Shown: positions 15,995 to 25,101 of the stretch, in pieces
How positions within the stretch are numbered: position 1 is the first letter of the stretch
How the letters are laid out: each line of letters starts with the position of its first letter
Source: Frateuria_A sp049727805
GTDB taxonomy: Bacteria > Pseudomonadota > Gammaproteobacteria > Xanthomonadales > Rhodanobacteraceae
Direction of reading: 5' to 3'
NCBI RefSeq assembly: GCF_049727805.1
Contig: NZ_JBCNYA010000017.1
Location: 22,616-86,615 of the forward strand
DNA length: 64,000 bases
Made by a program: the position numbers and the translations under genes
The notes under the pieces: model-generated
The model's input: only the letters and a program-made list of their open reading frames with translations
The model's database searches: none
What the model was told of the DNA's origin: nothing

Positions 15995-16993
15995 ATGAAG
16001 AAGCTGATTGCGCTGTGCGCCGTCCTCGGCACGCTGGCCGCGGGTGCGGCGGCGGCCAAGAACGTGACCCTGCTCAACGCCTCGTACGACCCGACGCGCG
16101 AGCTCTATCGCGATGCCAACCAAGCCTTCGCCGCGCAGTGGAAGGCGCAGCACGGCGACCGCGTGGTCATCCGCATGTCGCACGGCGGCTCGGGCAAGCA
16201 GGCGCGGGCGGTGGTCGACGGACTTCCGGCCGACGTGGTGACGCTGGCGCTGGCGCACGATGTCGACGTGCTGGCCGAGCGCGGCCTGCTCGCGCGCGAC
16301 TGGGAGCAGCGCCTGCCTGACAACAGCGCGCCCTACACCTCGACCATCGTGTTCCTCGTGCGCAAGGGCAACCCGAAGAAGATCCGCGACTGGTCCGACC
16401 TGGTGCGTCCCGGCGTGCAGGTGATCACACCCAATCCCAAGACCTCCGGCGGCGCGCGCTGGAACTTCCTCGCCGCCTGGGGCTACGCGCTCAGGCAGCC
16501 GGGCGGCAACGAGGCCAAAGCCAAGGCCTTCGTACACCAGTTGTACAAGCACGTGCCGGTGCTCGATACCGGCGCGCGTGGCGCCACCAATACCTTCGTC
16601 CAGCGCGGCATCGGCGACGTGCTGCTGGCGTGGGAGAACGAAGCGATGCTGGCGAAGCAGGAGATGGGCGGCGCCGACGTGGAGATCGTGGCGCCCTCGA
16701 TGAGCATCCTGGCCGAGCCGTCGGTGGCGGTGGTCGACCGCAACGTCGACAAGCACGGCACGCGTGCGGCCGCCGAGGCGTACCTGAAGTTCCTCTACTC
16801 GCCGCAGGGCCAGGAGATCGCCGCCAAGCACCACTACCGCCCGCGCTCGGGGCAGGTGATGGCGAAGTACGCCAGCCAGTTCCCCAAGGTGCACCTGTTC
16901 ACGCTCAAGGACACCTTCGGCAGCTGGAGCCAGGTGAATGCGAAGTTTTTCGCCGACGGCGCCATCTTCGACCAGATCGGCCCGGGGAGCTGA
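15995..16993 (+). CDS. sbp: Periplasmic sulfate/thiosulfate-binding protein
   Basis: 332 residues. Signal peptide MKKLIALCAVLGTLAAGAAAA is followed by the mature Sbp/CysP fold: NVTLLNASYDPTRELY, MSHGGSGKQARAV, VITPNPKTSGGARWNFLAAW, and VLDTGARGATNTF. These loops bind sulfate oxyanion through backbone NH and Ser/Thr. It delivers sulfate to CysTWA encoded immediately downstream (cysT starts 1 bp after its stop). The start is supported by AGGGAG 8 nt upstream. Sbp versus CysP (thiosulfate) specificity cannot be settled from sequence; Sbp is favoured by the sequence of the NPKTSGGARWN loop. Confidence 0.93.
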   Translation: MKKLIALCAVLGTLAAGAAAAKNVTLLNASYDPTRELYRDANQAFAAQWKAQHGDRVVIRMSHGGSGKQARAVVDGLPADVVTLALAHDVDVLAERGLLARDWEQRLPDNSAPYTSTIVFLVRKGNPKKIRDWSDLVRPGVQVITPNPKTSGGARWNFLAAWGYALRQPGGNEAKAKAFVHQLYKHVPVLDTGARGATNTFVQRGIGDVLLAWENEAMLAKQEMGGADVEIVAPSMSILAEPSVAVVDRNVDKHGTRAAAEAYLKFLYSPQGQEIAAKHHYRPRSGQVMAKYASQFPKVHLFTLKDTFGSWSQVNAKFFADGAIFDQIGPGS

Positions 16994-16994
16994 C

Positions 16995-17822
16995 ATGCGA
17001 CGAGGACGGATCCTGCCGGGTTTCAATCTCAGCCTGGGCTACTCGCTTACCTACCTGGGCCTGATCGTGCTGCTGCCGCTGGCGGCGCTGGCCTGGAAGG
17101 CCTCCGGGCTGGGGCTGGGCGGCCTCATCGAGCTGCTGCGCGTGCCGCGCACGCTGGCGGCGCTCAAGCTCAGTTTTGGCGGTGCCACGCTGGCGGCAGC
17201 GATCAACGTAGTGGTCGGCCTGCTGGTGGCGTGGGTGCTGGTGCGCTACCGCTTTCCCGGGCGGCGCCTGTTCGACGCGATCGTGGACCTGCCGTTCGCG
17301 TTGCCTACCGCGGTGGCGGGCATCGCGCTGACCGCGCTGTACGCCCCCAACGGCTGGATCGGCCAATGGCTGGCCGCGCTCGGCATCAAGGTCGCCTATA
17401 CGCCGTGGGGCGTGCTGGTGGCGATGGTGTTCGTCGGCTTTCCGTTCGTGGTGCGCACGCTGCAGCCGGTGCTGGAGACGCTCGAACACGACGTGGAGGA
17501 AGCGGCCGAGACGCTCGGCGCCCGGCGCTGGCAGATCTTCCTGAAAGTGATCCTGCCGATGCTGATGCCGACCCTGCTGACCGGCTTCGCGCTGGCGCTG
17601 GCACGCGCGGTGGGCGAGTACGGCTCGGTGATCTTCATCGCCGGCAACATCCCGATGAAGTCGGAGATCGCGCCGCTCCTGATCGTGCAAAGCCTCGAGC
17701 AGTTCGACTACGCCGGCGCGGCCGCGCTGGGCGTGGCGATGCTGGCATTCTCGTTCGTGCTGCTGCTGGTGATCACCCTGCTGCAGCGCTGGAGCCATCG
17801 CTGGGCGGAGAGCGCGCCATGA
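16995..17822 (+). CDS. cysT: Sulfate ABC transporter permease CysT (CysU)
   Basis: 275 residues, six membrane helices with the EAA loop VEEAAETLGARRWQIFLKVILP that contacts the ATPase. It pairs with CysW to form the inner-membrane channel for sulfate/thiosulfate. Start ATG at 16995 is 1 bp after sbp; its stop overlaps cysW by 4 bases (ATGA). Sulfur-starvation control through CysB is typical of the family but not visible here. Confidence 0.93.
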   Translation: MRRGRILPGFNLSLGYSLTYLGLIVLLPLAALAWKASGLGLGGLIELLRVPRTLAALKLSFGGATLAAAINVVVGLLVAWVLVRYRFPGRRLFDAIVDLPFALPTAVAGIALTALYAPNGWIGQWLAALGIKVAYTPWGVLVAMVFVGFPFVVRTLQPVLETLEHDVEEAAETLGARRWQIFLKVILPMLMPTLLTGFALALARAVGEYGSVIFIAGNIPMKSEIAPLLIVQSLEQFDYAGAAALGVAMLAFSFVLLLVITLLQRWSHRWAESAP

Positions 17823-18679
17823 GCCGCCGCCGTACGCGTCCCCTGGGCTGGGCACGGGTGCTCGGGCGAGGGCTGCTCACGCTCGCCGCGGTGGTGTTTC
17901 TTATCGTGTTCCTGCTGCTGCCGCTGTCGGTGGTGTTCGTCGAAGCGTTCCGGCAGGGCGCGGGCGCGTTCTTCGACGCCATCGGCCAGGACGAGGCGCG
18001 CTCGGCGATCTGGCTGACCGTGCTGGTGGCGGCCATCGCGGTGCCGGTGAACCTGGTGTTCGGCATCGCCGCGGCCTGGGCGATGGCACGCTTCGAGTTC
18101 CGCGGCAAGGCGTTGCTGGGTGCCTTCATCGACCTGCCGTTCTCCGTGTCGCCGGTGGTCTCGGGCCTGGTCTACGTGCTGCTGTTCGGCGCGCAGGGCT
18201 GGTTCGGGCCGTGGCTGGAGGCACACGGCGTGAGCATCATCTTCGCCGTGCCGGGGCTGGTGCTGGCAACGATGTTCATCACCTTGCCGTTCGTGGCGCG
18301 CGAGCTGATCCCGCTGATGCAGGCGCAAGGCAACGACGAGGAGGAGGCGGCCCGCGTGCTGGGCGCCAACGGCTGGCAGATGTTCTTCCGCGTGACGCTG
18401 CCGAACATCCGCTGGGCGCTGCTCTACGGCGTGCTGTTGTGCAATGCGCGGGCGATGGGCGAGTTCGGCGCGGTGTCGGTGGTGTCCGGGCACATCCGCG
18501 GGCTGACCACCACCATCCCGCTCGAAGTGGAGATGCGCTACAACGAGTACGACTACGTCGGCGCGTTTGCCGTCGCCTCGCTGCTGGCCTTGCTGGCGCT
18601 GCTGACGCTGGCGATCAGGATCGCGCTGGAATGGCGCTACGGCGACGAGCTCGCCGCGCACGCGCCGGGCGGGCGGTGA
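17819..18679 (+). CDS. cysW: Sulfate ABC transporter permease CysW
   Basis: 286 residues, six membrane helices; EAA loop EEEAARVLGANGWQMFFRVTLP. The second half contains GEFGAVSVVSGHIRGLTTTIPLEVEMRYNEYD, strongly conserved in CysW. It overlaps cysT by 4 bases, so the two permeases are translationally coupled, and lies 93 bp before cysA. Confidence 0.93.
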   Translation: MSRRRTRPLGWARVLGRGLLTLAAVVFLIVFLLLPLSVVFVEAFRQGAGAFFDAIGQDEARSAIWLTVLVAAIAVPVNLVFGIAAAWAMARFEFRGKALLGAFIDLPFSVSPVVSGLVYVLLFGAQGWFGPWLEAHGVSIIFAVPGLVLATMFITLPFVARELIPLMQAQGNDEEEAARVLGANGWQMFFRVTLPNIRWALLYGVLLCNARAMGEFGAVSVVSGHIRGLTTTIPLEVEMRYNEYDYVGAFAVASLLALLALLTLAIRIALEWRYGDELAAHAPGGR

Positions 18680-18772
18680 CGCCATGTCCCACTCTCGAAC
18701 CGCACCCGCCGTTCTCTCTCCCCCGCCGGCACGGGAGGGCGCCCGGACGCTTCCCCTGCGAGGAACCGACGC

Positions 18773-19963
18773 ATGACCCTCGAACTGACCCGCCTCAACC
18801 GCCGCTTCTCCGATTACCCGGCGCTCAACGACGTCAGCCTGAGCATTGCGCCGGGCGAGTTCCTCGCGCTGCTCGGGCCGTCCGGCTCGGGCAAGACCAC
18901 GCTGCTGCGCATCCTCGCCGGGCTGGACTATCCGGAGAGCGGCCGCGTGGAGTTCAACGGGAGGGACTTCCTGGCTGCCGCGCCGCGCGAGCGCAACGTG
19001 GGGCTGGTGTTCCAGCACTACGCGCTGTTCCGTCACCTGACCGTGGCCGAGAACGTGGCGTTCGGGCTACGCGTGCGGCCGCGGCGCATGCGCCCCAAGC
19101 GCGCGGAGATCGATGCGCGCGTGGAGCAGTTGCTCAAGCGCGTGCAGCTGGACGGCTTCGGCAAGCGCTATCCCTCGCAGCTTTCCGGCGGCCAGCGCCA
19201 GCGCGTGGCGCTGGCGCGCGCGCTGGCGGTCGAGCCGGAGCTGCTGCTGCTCGACGAGCCGTTCGGCGCCCTGGACGCGCAGGTGCGCGTGGCCCTGCGC
19301 CGCTGGCTGCGCCGGCTGCACGAGGAGCTGGGGCTGACCACCGTGTTCGTCACCCACGACCAGGAAGAGGCGCTGGAGCTGGCCGACCGCATCGCGGTGA
19401 TGAACCGCGGGCGGATCGAGCAGGTCGGCACGCCGCGGGAGATCTATCAGCAACCGGCGACGCCGTTCGTCTGCGAATTCATCGGCAAGGCCAACCGTCT
19501 CACCCTGCGCCGCGAGGGCGAGCGCTTCGCCGCCGGTGGCTGGACCTTCGCCAACGACCCCTGGATGGGCGAACACGCGCAGGCGATCGCCTACGTGCGC
19601 CCGGAGCACCTGACCCTGTCCACCGCCCCCATGCCCGGCGCGTGGCGCGCACGTTTGCGCCACGTTTACCTGGCCGGCAGCGTGGCGCACCTGGACCTGG
19701 AGGTGGCGGCGCTGGACCACCCGCTGGAGGCCGACATCGCCAGCGAGGACCTGGCGCGGATGGGCCTGCGCGACGGCGACGGGCTGTACGTCTCGCCCAG
19801 CCACGCGGTGATCTTTCCGCTCGATCGCGACGGTGGGCCCATCGCCGGCGATCGCTGGCTGTGGCGGGTCGGCGTGGCGACGCCGCCGACCCGCCTGCCG
19901 ATGATCCGCCGGTCAGAAGCTGAGCTGGGCGCGCAGCGCGTAGATGGTGGGATCCAGCGGTAG
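18773..19963 (+). CDS. cysA: Sulfate/thiosulfate import ATPase CysA
   Basis: 396 residues. Walker A GPSGSGKTT (35-43), Q loop VFQHYALF, signature LSGGQRQRVALARAL, Walker B LLLLDEPFGALD and switch H in VTHDQEEAL. The C-terminal TOBE-like domain (about 235-350) is usual for CysA. The 3' end overlaps the convergent porin gene by 51 bp. It energises CysT/CysW with Sbp as the binding protein. Confidence 0.93.
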   Translation: MTLELTRLNRRFSDYPALNDVSLSIAPGEFLALLGPSGSGKTTLLRILAGLDYPESGRVEFNGRDFLAAAPRERNVGLVFQHYALFRHLTVAENVAFGLRVRPRRMRPKRAEIDARVEQLLKRVQLDGFGKRYPSQLSGGQRQRVALARALAVEPELLLLDEPFGALDAQVRVALRRWLRRLHEELGLTTVFVTHDQEEALELADRIAVMNRGRIEQVGTPREIYQQPATPFVCEFIGKANRLTLRREGERFAAGGWTFANDPWMGEHAQAIAYVRPEHLTLSTAPMPGAWRARLRHVYLAGSVAHLDLEVAALDHPLEADIASEDLARMGLRDGDGLYVSPSHAVIFPLDRDGGPIAGDRWLWRVGVATPPTRLPMIRRSEAELGAQRVDGGIQR

Positions 19964-21055
19964 GTTGCCGCGGTCGCTGAAGGCGCGGATCACGTTGGCC
20001 TGCAGCTTGAAGTGATCGTCGATGTACCAGTTCAGGCCCAGCGTCCAGTCGTGCTCACGCCCGCCCATCACCGCGCCGTCGTCCAGGTCGAGCGTGGCGT
20101 AGCGCAAGGCCAGTTCCAGCGCGCCCCAGTCGTGCCGTGGCTTGAGCCCGCCGACGGAGCCGGCCTTGTAGTCGCGCGATTCGCCGGTCAGCGCCCAGGC
20201 GCCGAACAGGTAGTAGCCGTGGCTGTGGAAGTCGCGCTGCTCCGGGCGGATCGCCTGCATCGCCAGGTACTCGCCCTGCAGCAGCACCGGACCATGGATC
20301 CAGGCGGCCTCGAGGCCCTGCCGGTCGAGCCGGTCGACGCCCTCGAGCGTGCCGGTGTCGACCAGCCGCACCGGCGTGAGGTTCACCTCCGGGCGAGCGC
20401 GGATGCGGCCGGTACGGTCGTCGCGCAGCTCGCGCGAGGCGGACAGGCCCAGGTGCACCACCTGGCCCTGTTCCTGCACCGGGTTGTAGACCACCCGCCC
20501 GGCGAAGGTCTGGCCGGCCGCGTCGTCGTTGAGGTCGTGGCGGGTGAAGAAGCCCGCCTGCAGCAGCCAGTGCGGGGTGCCCTGGTAGACCCAGTCCAGG
20601 CCCACGCGGCGGCCTTCGTACACCGCCTGCTCAGGCAGGCTGCGCTCCATGAAGGTGACGTTGCCGGTGGAGATGTTGCCGTCCTCCCAGCCCACCGGCG
20701 TCTTGAACTGGCCGACGCGAAAGCGGCCCGCATGGGTTTCGACGCCGACGTAGTTGTCCACCCAGCTGTTGGCCTGGAAGTCGTAGCCGGCGTTGATCGT
20801 GAAGGCGCCCTTCTTCTCGACGTAGAGATTGAATTCCTGGCGCCGCCAGGTCTGTGCATCGTCGAATCGATCGCTGCCATCGGGCAGGCGATCGTCGCTG
20901 AAGCGATTGAAGTCGTACTGCAGCAGGCCCTTGAGGCCCGCATTGACGCCGTTGCCCAGCTCCACGCTGGTGGGCCACGCGTCGGCATCGCCCGCGAGCG
21001 CCGGCTGGGCCATGACGCAGGCGAGGACGGCGGCCGCCAGGATACGTAGACGCAT
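19913..21055 (-). CDS. OprO/OprP-type phosphate/anion-selective porin
   Basis: 380 residues. Signal peptide (MRLRILAAAVLACVMAQPALA) is followed by a 16-strand-type barrel of the Porin_O_P family: GLKGLLQYDFNRFSDD, GAFTINAGYDFQANSW, RVGQFKTPVGWE, and a C-terminal Phe (RAQLSF). OprP/OprO conduct phosphate or polyphosphate; its position tail-to-tail with a sulfate ABC operon suggests a role in outer-membrane passage of sulfate or similar anions. That is inference. ATG 21055 is taken because the signal peptide begins there. Its 3' end overlaps cysA by 51 bp. Confidence 0.88.
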   Translation of the reverse strand: MRLRILAAAVLACVMAQPALAGDADAWPTSVELGNGVNAGLKGLLQYDFNRFSDDRLPDGSDRFDDAQTWRRQEFNLYVEKKGAFTINAGYDFQANSWVDNYVGVETHAGRFRVGQFKTPVGWEDGNISTGNVTFMERSLPEQAVYEGRRVGLDWVYQGTPHWLLQAGFFTRHDLNDDAAGQTFAGRVVYNPVQEQGQVVHLGLSASRELRDDRTGRIRARPEVNLTPVRLVDTGTLEGVDRLDRQGLEAAWIHGPVLLQGEYLAMQAIRPEQRDFHSHGYYLFGAWALTGESRDYKAGSVGGLKPRHDWGALELALRYATLDLDDGAVMGGREHDWTLGLNWYIDDHFKLQANVIRAFSDRGNLPLDPTIYALRAQLSF

Positions 21056-21312
21056 AGTCGCTCCCAATGAAAGAAACCCCTGATTGTCCTGCAGCCGGCC
21101 GACTGCCGGCACCCCGTTCGAGCGCAGGAATAGCACGGCGTTGGTTAGCCGATGATCCCCGGGGCGTTCGCCAGCGGTAAGGATGCAGGCCAACGAAAAG
21201 CAAACGAAGGCTGGAAAAGCGACACGCCATGCGGAGGGCGCGCCCATCGACCGCACGACCGGGTGGACGCTATAAGCTTCGGGCTTCATCCATGCCAGCA
21301 GGGGACCTTCGC

Positions 21313-22227
21313 ATGCGCCGCACGCTTCTCGCCATCACGCTCGCCAGCCTGTTCGCCCTGCCCGCGCTGGCCGACCACGCCAGGCCCACGCCGACGCCCA
21401 AGGAACTGCTGGCGCAATCGAAACCGCAGGAATGGCGCACGCCGGATCCGGCAAACCTGCTCGACATGAAGCTGCCCAGCGGCCACGTGCTGATCGAGCT
21501 GGCGCCGGACTTCACCCCGCTGCACGCGGCCAACATCCGCACGCTGGTGCGCGAGCATTACTTCGACGGGCTGGCGATCGTGCGCGTGCAGGACAACTTC
21601 GTCACCCAGTGGGACGATCCGGCCGCGGACGACGAGGACAAGCCCCACGTCAAGCCGCTGGGCAGCGCCAAGGCGACCCTGCCGCCGGAATTCACCCGCG
21701 CGATCGATCCGAAGCTGGAGTGGACGCCGCTCCGCGACGGCGACGTGTACGCGAAGGAAGTGGGCTTCTCCGAAGGCTTCCCCGTCGCGCGCGATCCGGC
21801 CGGGGGCCGCGAGTGGATCACGCATTGCTACGGCACCGTGGGCGTGGCGCGCGACGTCGGACCCGAAACCGGCAACGGCAGTGCGCTCTACGCGATCATC
21901 GGCCAGGCCCCGCGCGGACTGGACCGCAACCTGGCCGTGGCCGGCCGCGTGATCGAGGGCATGGAGCTGCTCTCCGCCCTGCCGCGCGGGCCGGCGCCGA
22001 TGGGCTTCTATACGGACAAGTCGATGCGGGTACCGATCGAGTCGGTGCGGCTGGCTGCCGACCTGCCCGCGGCGCAGCGGCCGAAGATCGAAGTGCTGCG
22101 TACCGACAGCCCCACGTTCGCCAAGCTGGTCGAGGCCAAGCGCAATCGCCGCGACGCGTTCTACACGAACCCGGCCGGCGCGATCGACCTGTGCAGCATC
22201 AACATTCCGTCGCGCGAGGTGAAGTAG
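21313..22227 (+). CDS. Exported cyclophilin-type peptidyl-prolyl isomerase
   Basis: 304 residues with signal peptide (MRRTLLAITLASLFALPALA). A cyclophilin-like domain spans about 55-250: GHVLIELAPDFTPLHAANIRTLV, YFDGLAIVRVQDNFVTQWDD, GTVGVARD, NGSALYAIIGQAPRGLDRNLAVAGRV. It should assist periplasmic protein folding. The central insert (about 105-165) is longer than in small cyclophilins. Start 21313 is favoured by GGGGA just upstream; an ATG seven codons earlier is possible. It is followed by a hairpin repeat region. Confidence 0.85.
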   Translation: MRRTLLAITLASLFALPALADHARPTPTPKELLAQSKPQEWRTPDPANLLDMKLPSGHVLIELAPDFTPLHAANIRTLVREHYFDGLAIVRVQDNFVTQWDDPAADDEDKPHVKPLGSAKATLPPEFTRAIDPKLEWTPLRDGDVYAKEVGFSEGFPVARDPAGGREWITHCYGTVGVARDVGPETGNGSALYAIIGQAPRGLDRNLAVAGRVIEGMELLSALPRGPAPMGFYTDKSMRVPIESVRLAADLPAAQRPKIEVLRTDSPTFAKLVEAKRNRRDAFYTNPAGAIDLCSINIPSREVK

Positions 22228-22251
22228 CCGCAGGTTGCGGTCACCCGCGGG

Positions 22252-22415
22252 AGCGCCCCCATCCGCCCTTCGGGCACCTTCCCCCGCGCGCGGGGGAAGG
22301 ATTTGTTCGCCCTTCCCGGTCGAACCAGCCCGGGTACGGGGATGACTGGACGTGAGGCCTCACGATCGAGCCTTCCCCCGTGCAACGGGGGAAGGTGCCG
22401 AAGGCGGATGGGCGC
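22252..22415. repeat. Inverted pair of REP-like elements (family 2)
   Basis: Two copies of a CCCCATCCGCC...CACCTTCCCCC element face each other about 100 bp apart (22256-22300 and 22370-22412 approximately); each contains a CCTTCCCCCG...CGGGGGAAGG hairpin. A similar pair is found at 39095-39235. The elements lie downstream of the isomerase and upstream of the EamA gene. Confidence 0.7.
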
Positions 22416-22492
22416 CTTTCGCGCGATCGGCCATCCGAACAACCCCGTCGCCTCCTACAATCGCGCCTCCCCTCCGCGCGAACACGTCCACC

Positions 22493-23419
22493 ATGCAAGC
22501 CATTGCCAAGGCCCGCCTGCAGATCCACTTCTGCGTGGTGCTGTGGGGTTTCACCGCGATCCTGGGCAAGCTGATCACGTTGCCGGCCTCGGCGCTGGTG
22601 TGGTGGCGCATGCTGCTGGTGACGCTGGCGCTGCTGGCGACGCCGCGGGTGTGGCGCGGACTGCGTGCGATGCCGGCGCGGCTGCGCTGGGCGTATGCGG
22701 GCATCGGCGTGCTGGTGTCGCTGCACTGGCTCACCTTCTATGCGGCGATCAAGCTCTCGAATGCCTCGGTGGGTGCGACCTGCATCGCGCTCGGGCCGGT
22801 ATTCCTGGCCTTCGTCGAGCCCTGGATCGCGCGCCGCCGCTTCGATCCGCGCGAACTGCTGCTCGGCGTGGCGGTAGTGCCAGGCGTGGCGCTGGTGGTC
22901 GGCGGCGTGCCGACGGCGATGCGGCTGGGACTGGTGGTGGGCACCGCCTCGGCGCTGCTGGTGGCGCTGTTCAGCGCGTGCAACAAGCGGCTGGTCGAGC
23001 ACGGCGACCCGCTGACGGTGACCTGCCTGGAACTGGGCACCGGCACGCTGTTCCTCAGCCTGCTGGTGCCGTGGCTGCCGCATGCCGGGGCCGCGTTCGT
23101 GCTGCCGGGCGCACATGATGCGGTCCTGCTGGTGCTGCTGTCCTTCGGCTGCACGCTGCTGCCGTTCGCGCTGGCGCTGGTCGCGCTGCGCCACCTGAGC
23201 GCATTCGGCACCCAGATGGTGACCAACCTGGAACCGGTCTACGCGATCGTGCTGGCGGTGGTGCTGCTGGGCGAGCAGCGCGAGCTGGCCTGGCCGTTCT
23301 ACCTCGGCGTGGCGGTGATCCTGGCCGCGGTGTTCGCGCATCCGTGGCTGAGCCGGCGCGGCGCGGCGGCACAACCGGAACTGATGGGCGTCAGCGAGGC
23401 GCACAACGCGACGGACTGA
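22493..23419 (+). CDS. EamA/DMT-superfamily transporter
   Basis: 308 residues with ten predicted membrane helices in two five-helix EamA repeats (about 10-140 and 150-290; VALRHLSAFGTQMVTNLEPVYAIVLAVVLLGE is the typical second-repeat end). Members export metabolites such as amino acids or nucleosides; the substrate is unknown here. The 26-bp gap to rlmJ contains TATACT, which may be the rlmJ -10 element. Confidence 0.85.
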   Translation: MQAIAKARLQIHFCVVLWGFTAILGKLITLPASALVWWRMLLVTLALLATPRVWRGLRAMPARLRWAYAGIGVLVSLHWLTFYAAIKLSNASVGATCIALGPVFLAFVEPWIARRRFDPRELLLGVAVVPGVALVVGGVPTAMRLGLVVGTASALLVALFSACNKRLVEHGDPLTVTCLELGTGTLFLSLLVPWLPHAGAAFVLPGAHDAVLLVLLSFGCTLLPFALALVALRHLSAFGTQMVTNLEPVYAIVLAVVLLGEQRELAWPFYLGVAVILAAVFAHPWLSRRGAAAQPELMGVSEAHNATD

Positions 23420-23445
23420 AGGCGCGCCGCCCCTATACTGGCGCG

Positions 23446-24369
23446 ATGAATTACCGCCACGCCTACCACGCCGGCAATTTCGCCGACGTCCTCAAGCACA
23501 TCGTGCTGTCCGCGCTGATCGATGCGCTGAAGGCCAAGCCCACGCCATTCGCCGTGATCGACACCCACGCCGGCAGCGGCTGCTATGCGCTGGAGGGCAA
23601 GGAGGCCGAGAAGACCGGCGAGTGGCGCGATGGCGTGGGCCGGCTACTGTTTCCCGACGTCGGTCCGCACGCCAGCGCCGGCGGCACGCTGCCGCCGCTG
23701 CTGCGGCACTGGCTGGACGGCCTGCTCGCCCTGCCCGGCAACGAGCACGGCCTGAAGCTCTATCCCGGCTCGCCCCTGCAGGCCGCCCGCGCGATGCGCG
23801 AGACCGACAGCGCGCAGTTGTGCGAGCTGCACCCGGAGGAGGCCGCGCGCCTGCGCGAGCTGTTCCACCACGACAGGCGCATGCACGTGCACGAGCGCAA
23901 CGGCTACGAGGCGCTCAAGGCGCTGCTGCCGCCGAAGGAGAAGCGCGGCCTGGTGCTGATCGATCCGCCCTACGAGGCGCAGGAAGCCGAGTACCGGTTG
24001 ATCGAGCAGGCGCTCAAGGCTGCGCTGGTGCGCTGGCCGACCGGCGTCTACGCCGTGTGGTATCCGGTCAAGCAGCGCAGTCAGGTGCAGCCGTTCCTGC
24101 GCTGGCTCGGCCACTGCGGCGCCCGCCGGGTGCTGCGCGCCGAGCTGCTGGTGCATCCGGACGACTCGCCGCTGCGGCTCAACGGTTCGGGCATGGCCAT
24201 CGTCAACGCGCCGTGGAAGCTGGACGAGAGCTTGCGCGAACCGCTGCGCGCGCTGGCGCGGTTGCTGTCGCAGGAACGCCCGGCCGAGTGGCGGCTGGAC
24301 TGGCTGGCCGAGGAAGGCGCCGCCGCGCCGCCACCGTCGCCGCTACCGCGTTCACACGGTCGCCGCTAA
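23446..24369 (+). CDS. rlmJ: 23S rRNA adenine-2030 N6-methyltransferase
   Basis: 307 residues. The N-terminus MNYRHAYHAGNFADVLKHIVL is the RlmJ hallmark, the SAM-binding loop is DTHAGSGCYAL, and the catalytic motif is LIDPPYEAQ. RlmJ methylates N6 of A2030 in 23S rRNA using SAM. The C-terminal ~20 residues are proline-rich and extend slightly beyond the usual ~280 residues. Confidence 0.93.
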   Translation: MNYRHAYHAGNFADVLKHIVLSALIDALKAKPTPFAVIDTHAGSGCYALEGKEAEKTGEWRDGVGRLLFPDVGPHASAGGTLPPLLRHWLDGLLALPGNEHGLKLYPGSPLQAARAMRETDSAQLCELHPEEAARLRELFHHDRRMHVHERNGYEALKALLPPKEKRGLVLIDPPYEAQEAEYRLIEQALKAALVRWPTGVYAVWYPVKQRSQVQPFLRWLGHCGARRVLRAELLVHPDDSPLRLNGSGMAIVNAPWKLDESLREPLRALARLLSQERPAEWRLDWLAEEGAAAPPPSPLPRSHGRR

Positions 24370-24430
24370 GCTCGCTGCGCACCGCGGCGGCGTTCCGCCG
24401 CGGCCTTCCCGCCAAGGTCAGGAGCCCGCC

Positions 24431-24946
24431 ATGCGCATCCGCCTCGCTTCGATCATGTTCCGTTCGCTCGTGCCGGCCACGCTGCTCGCGCTGGCGGCCT
24501 GCGCCCCCGCGCCGATCTACAAGGCCGCGCCCGATGCGGTGACCGCGCAGCCCTTCCAGGTCTCGCAGTCGCCCGAGCAGTTCGCCAGCCGCCAGGTGAT
24601 CTGGGGCGGGCGCATCGTCGGCGTCAACAACCTCGCCGACCACAGCGAGGTGGAAATCCTCGCCTACCCGCTGGACAAGTCGCAGCGGCCGCAGGCCAAC
24701 GACAGCGGCGGCGGGCGCTTCATCGCGGTGATGCCCGGCTACGTCGAGTCGCTGGACTACCCGGCCGGCGGGCTGATCACGGTCAGCGGCCAGCTCAGCG
24801 GCAGCCGCGCGGGCAAGGTCGGCCAGGCCGACTACGTGTTCCCGCTGGTGCAGGTGAACCAGTCGCACGTGTGGACCGCCGACGAGATGAACAAGGGCAA
24901 GAACAACGTGCACTTCGGCGTGGGCGTAGGCGTCGGCATCCGCTGA
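24431..24946 (+). CDS. slp: Slp-family outer-membrane lipoprotein
   Basis: 171 residues. Lipobox LALAAC gives lipidated C24, and the mature part carries the Slp pattern QVIWGGRIVGVNNL, SEVEILAYPLD, FIAVMPGYVESLDYPAGGLITVSGQLSG and a C-terminal YVFPLVQV. Slp proteins are starvation or stationary-phase-induced outer-membrane lipoproteins of unknown mechanism. It stands alone between rlmJ and a CDF transporter; a stem-loop follows its stop. Confidence 0.85.
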   Translation: MRIRLASIMFRSLVPATLLALAACAPAPIYKAAPDAVTAQPFQVSQSPEQFASRQVIWGGRIVGVNNLADHSEVEILAYPLDKSQRPQANDSGGGRFIAVMPGYVESLDYPAGGLITVSGQLSGSRAGKVGQADYVFPLVQVNQSHVWTADEMNKGKNNVHFGVGVGVGIR

Positions 24947-24954
24947 CGCCTCGC

Positions 24955-24988
24955 GTCAGGCCCTTCGACTTCGGTGCTTCGGCCTGAC
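24955..24988 (+). terminator. Stem-loop after slp, possible terminator
   Basis: GTCAGGCC pairs with GGCCTGAC (8-bp perfect stem, 18-nt loop) 8 bp after the slp stop. There is no T-run, so it may protect the mRNA end rather than terminate. Confidence 0.35.
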
Positions 24989-25101
24989 CAGAGGCGTTCG
25001 CCCCGGGCGCGGGCCGCAGGCGCAGTCGAAGGGCGATTCCACCGGTTCGCCCGATCTTCCACCTGCCCTAAACTGACCGGCCAACCGCAGGGAATCGAAG
25101 C

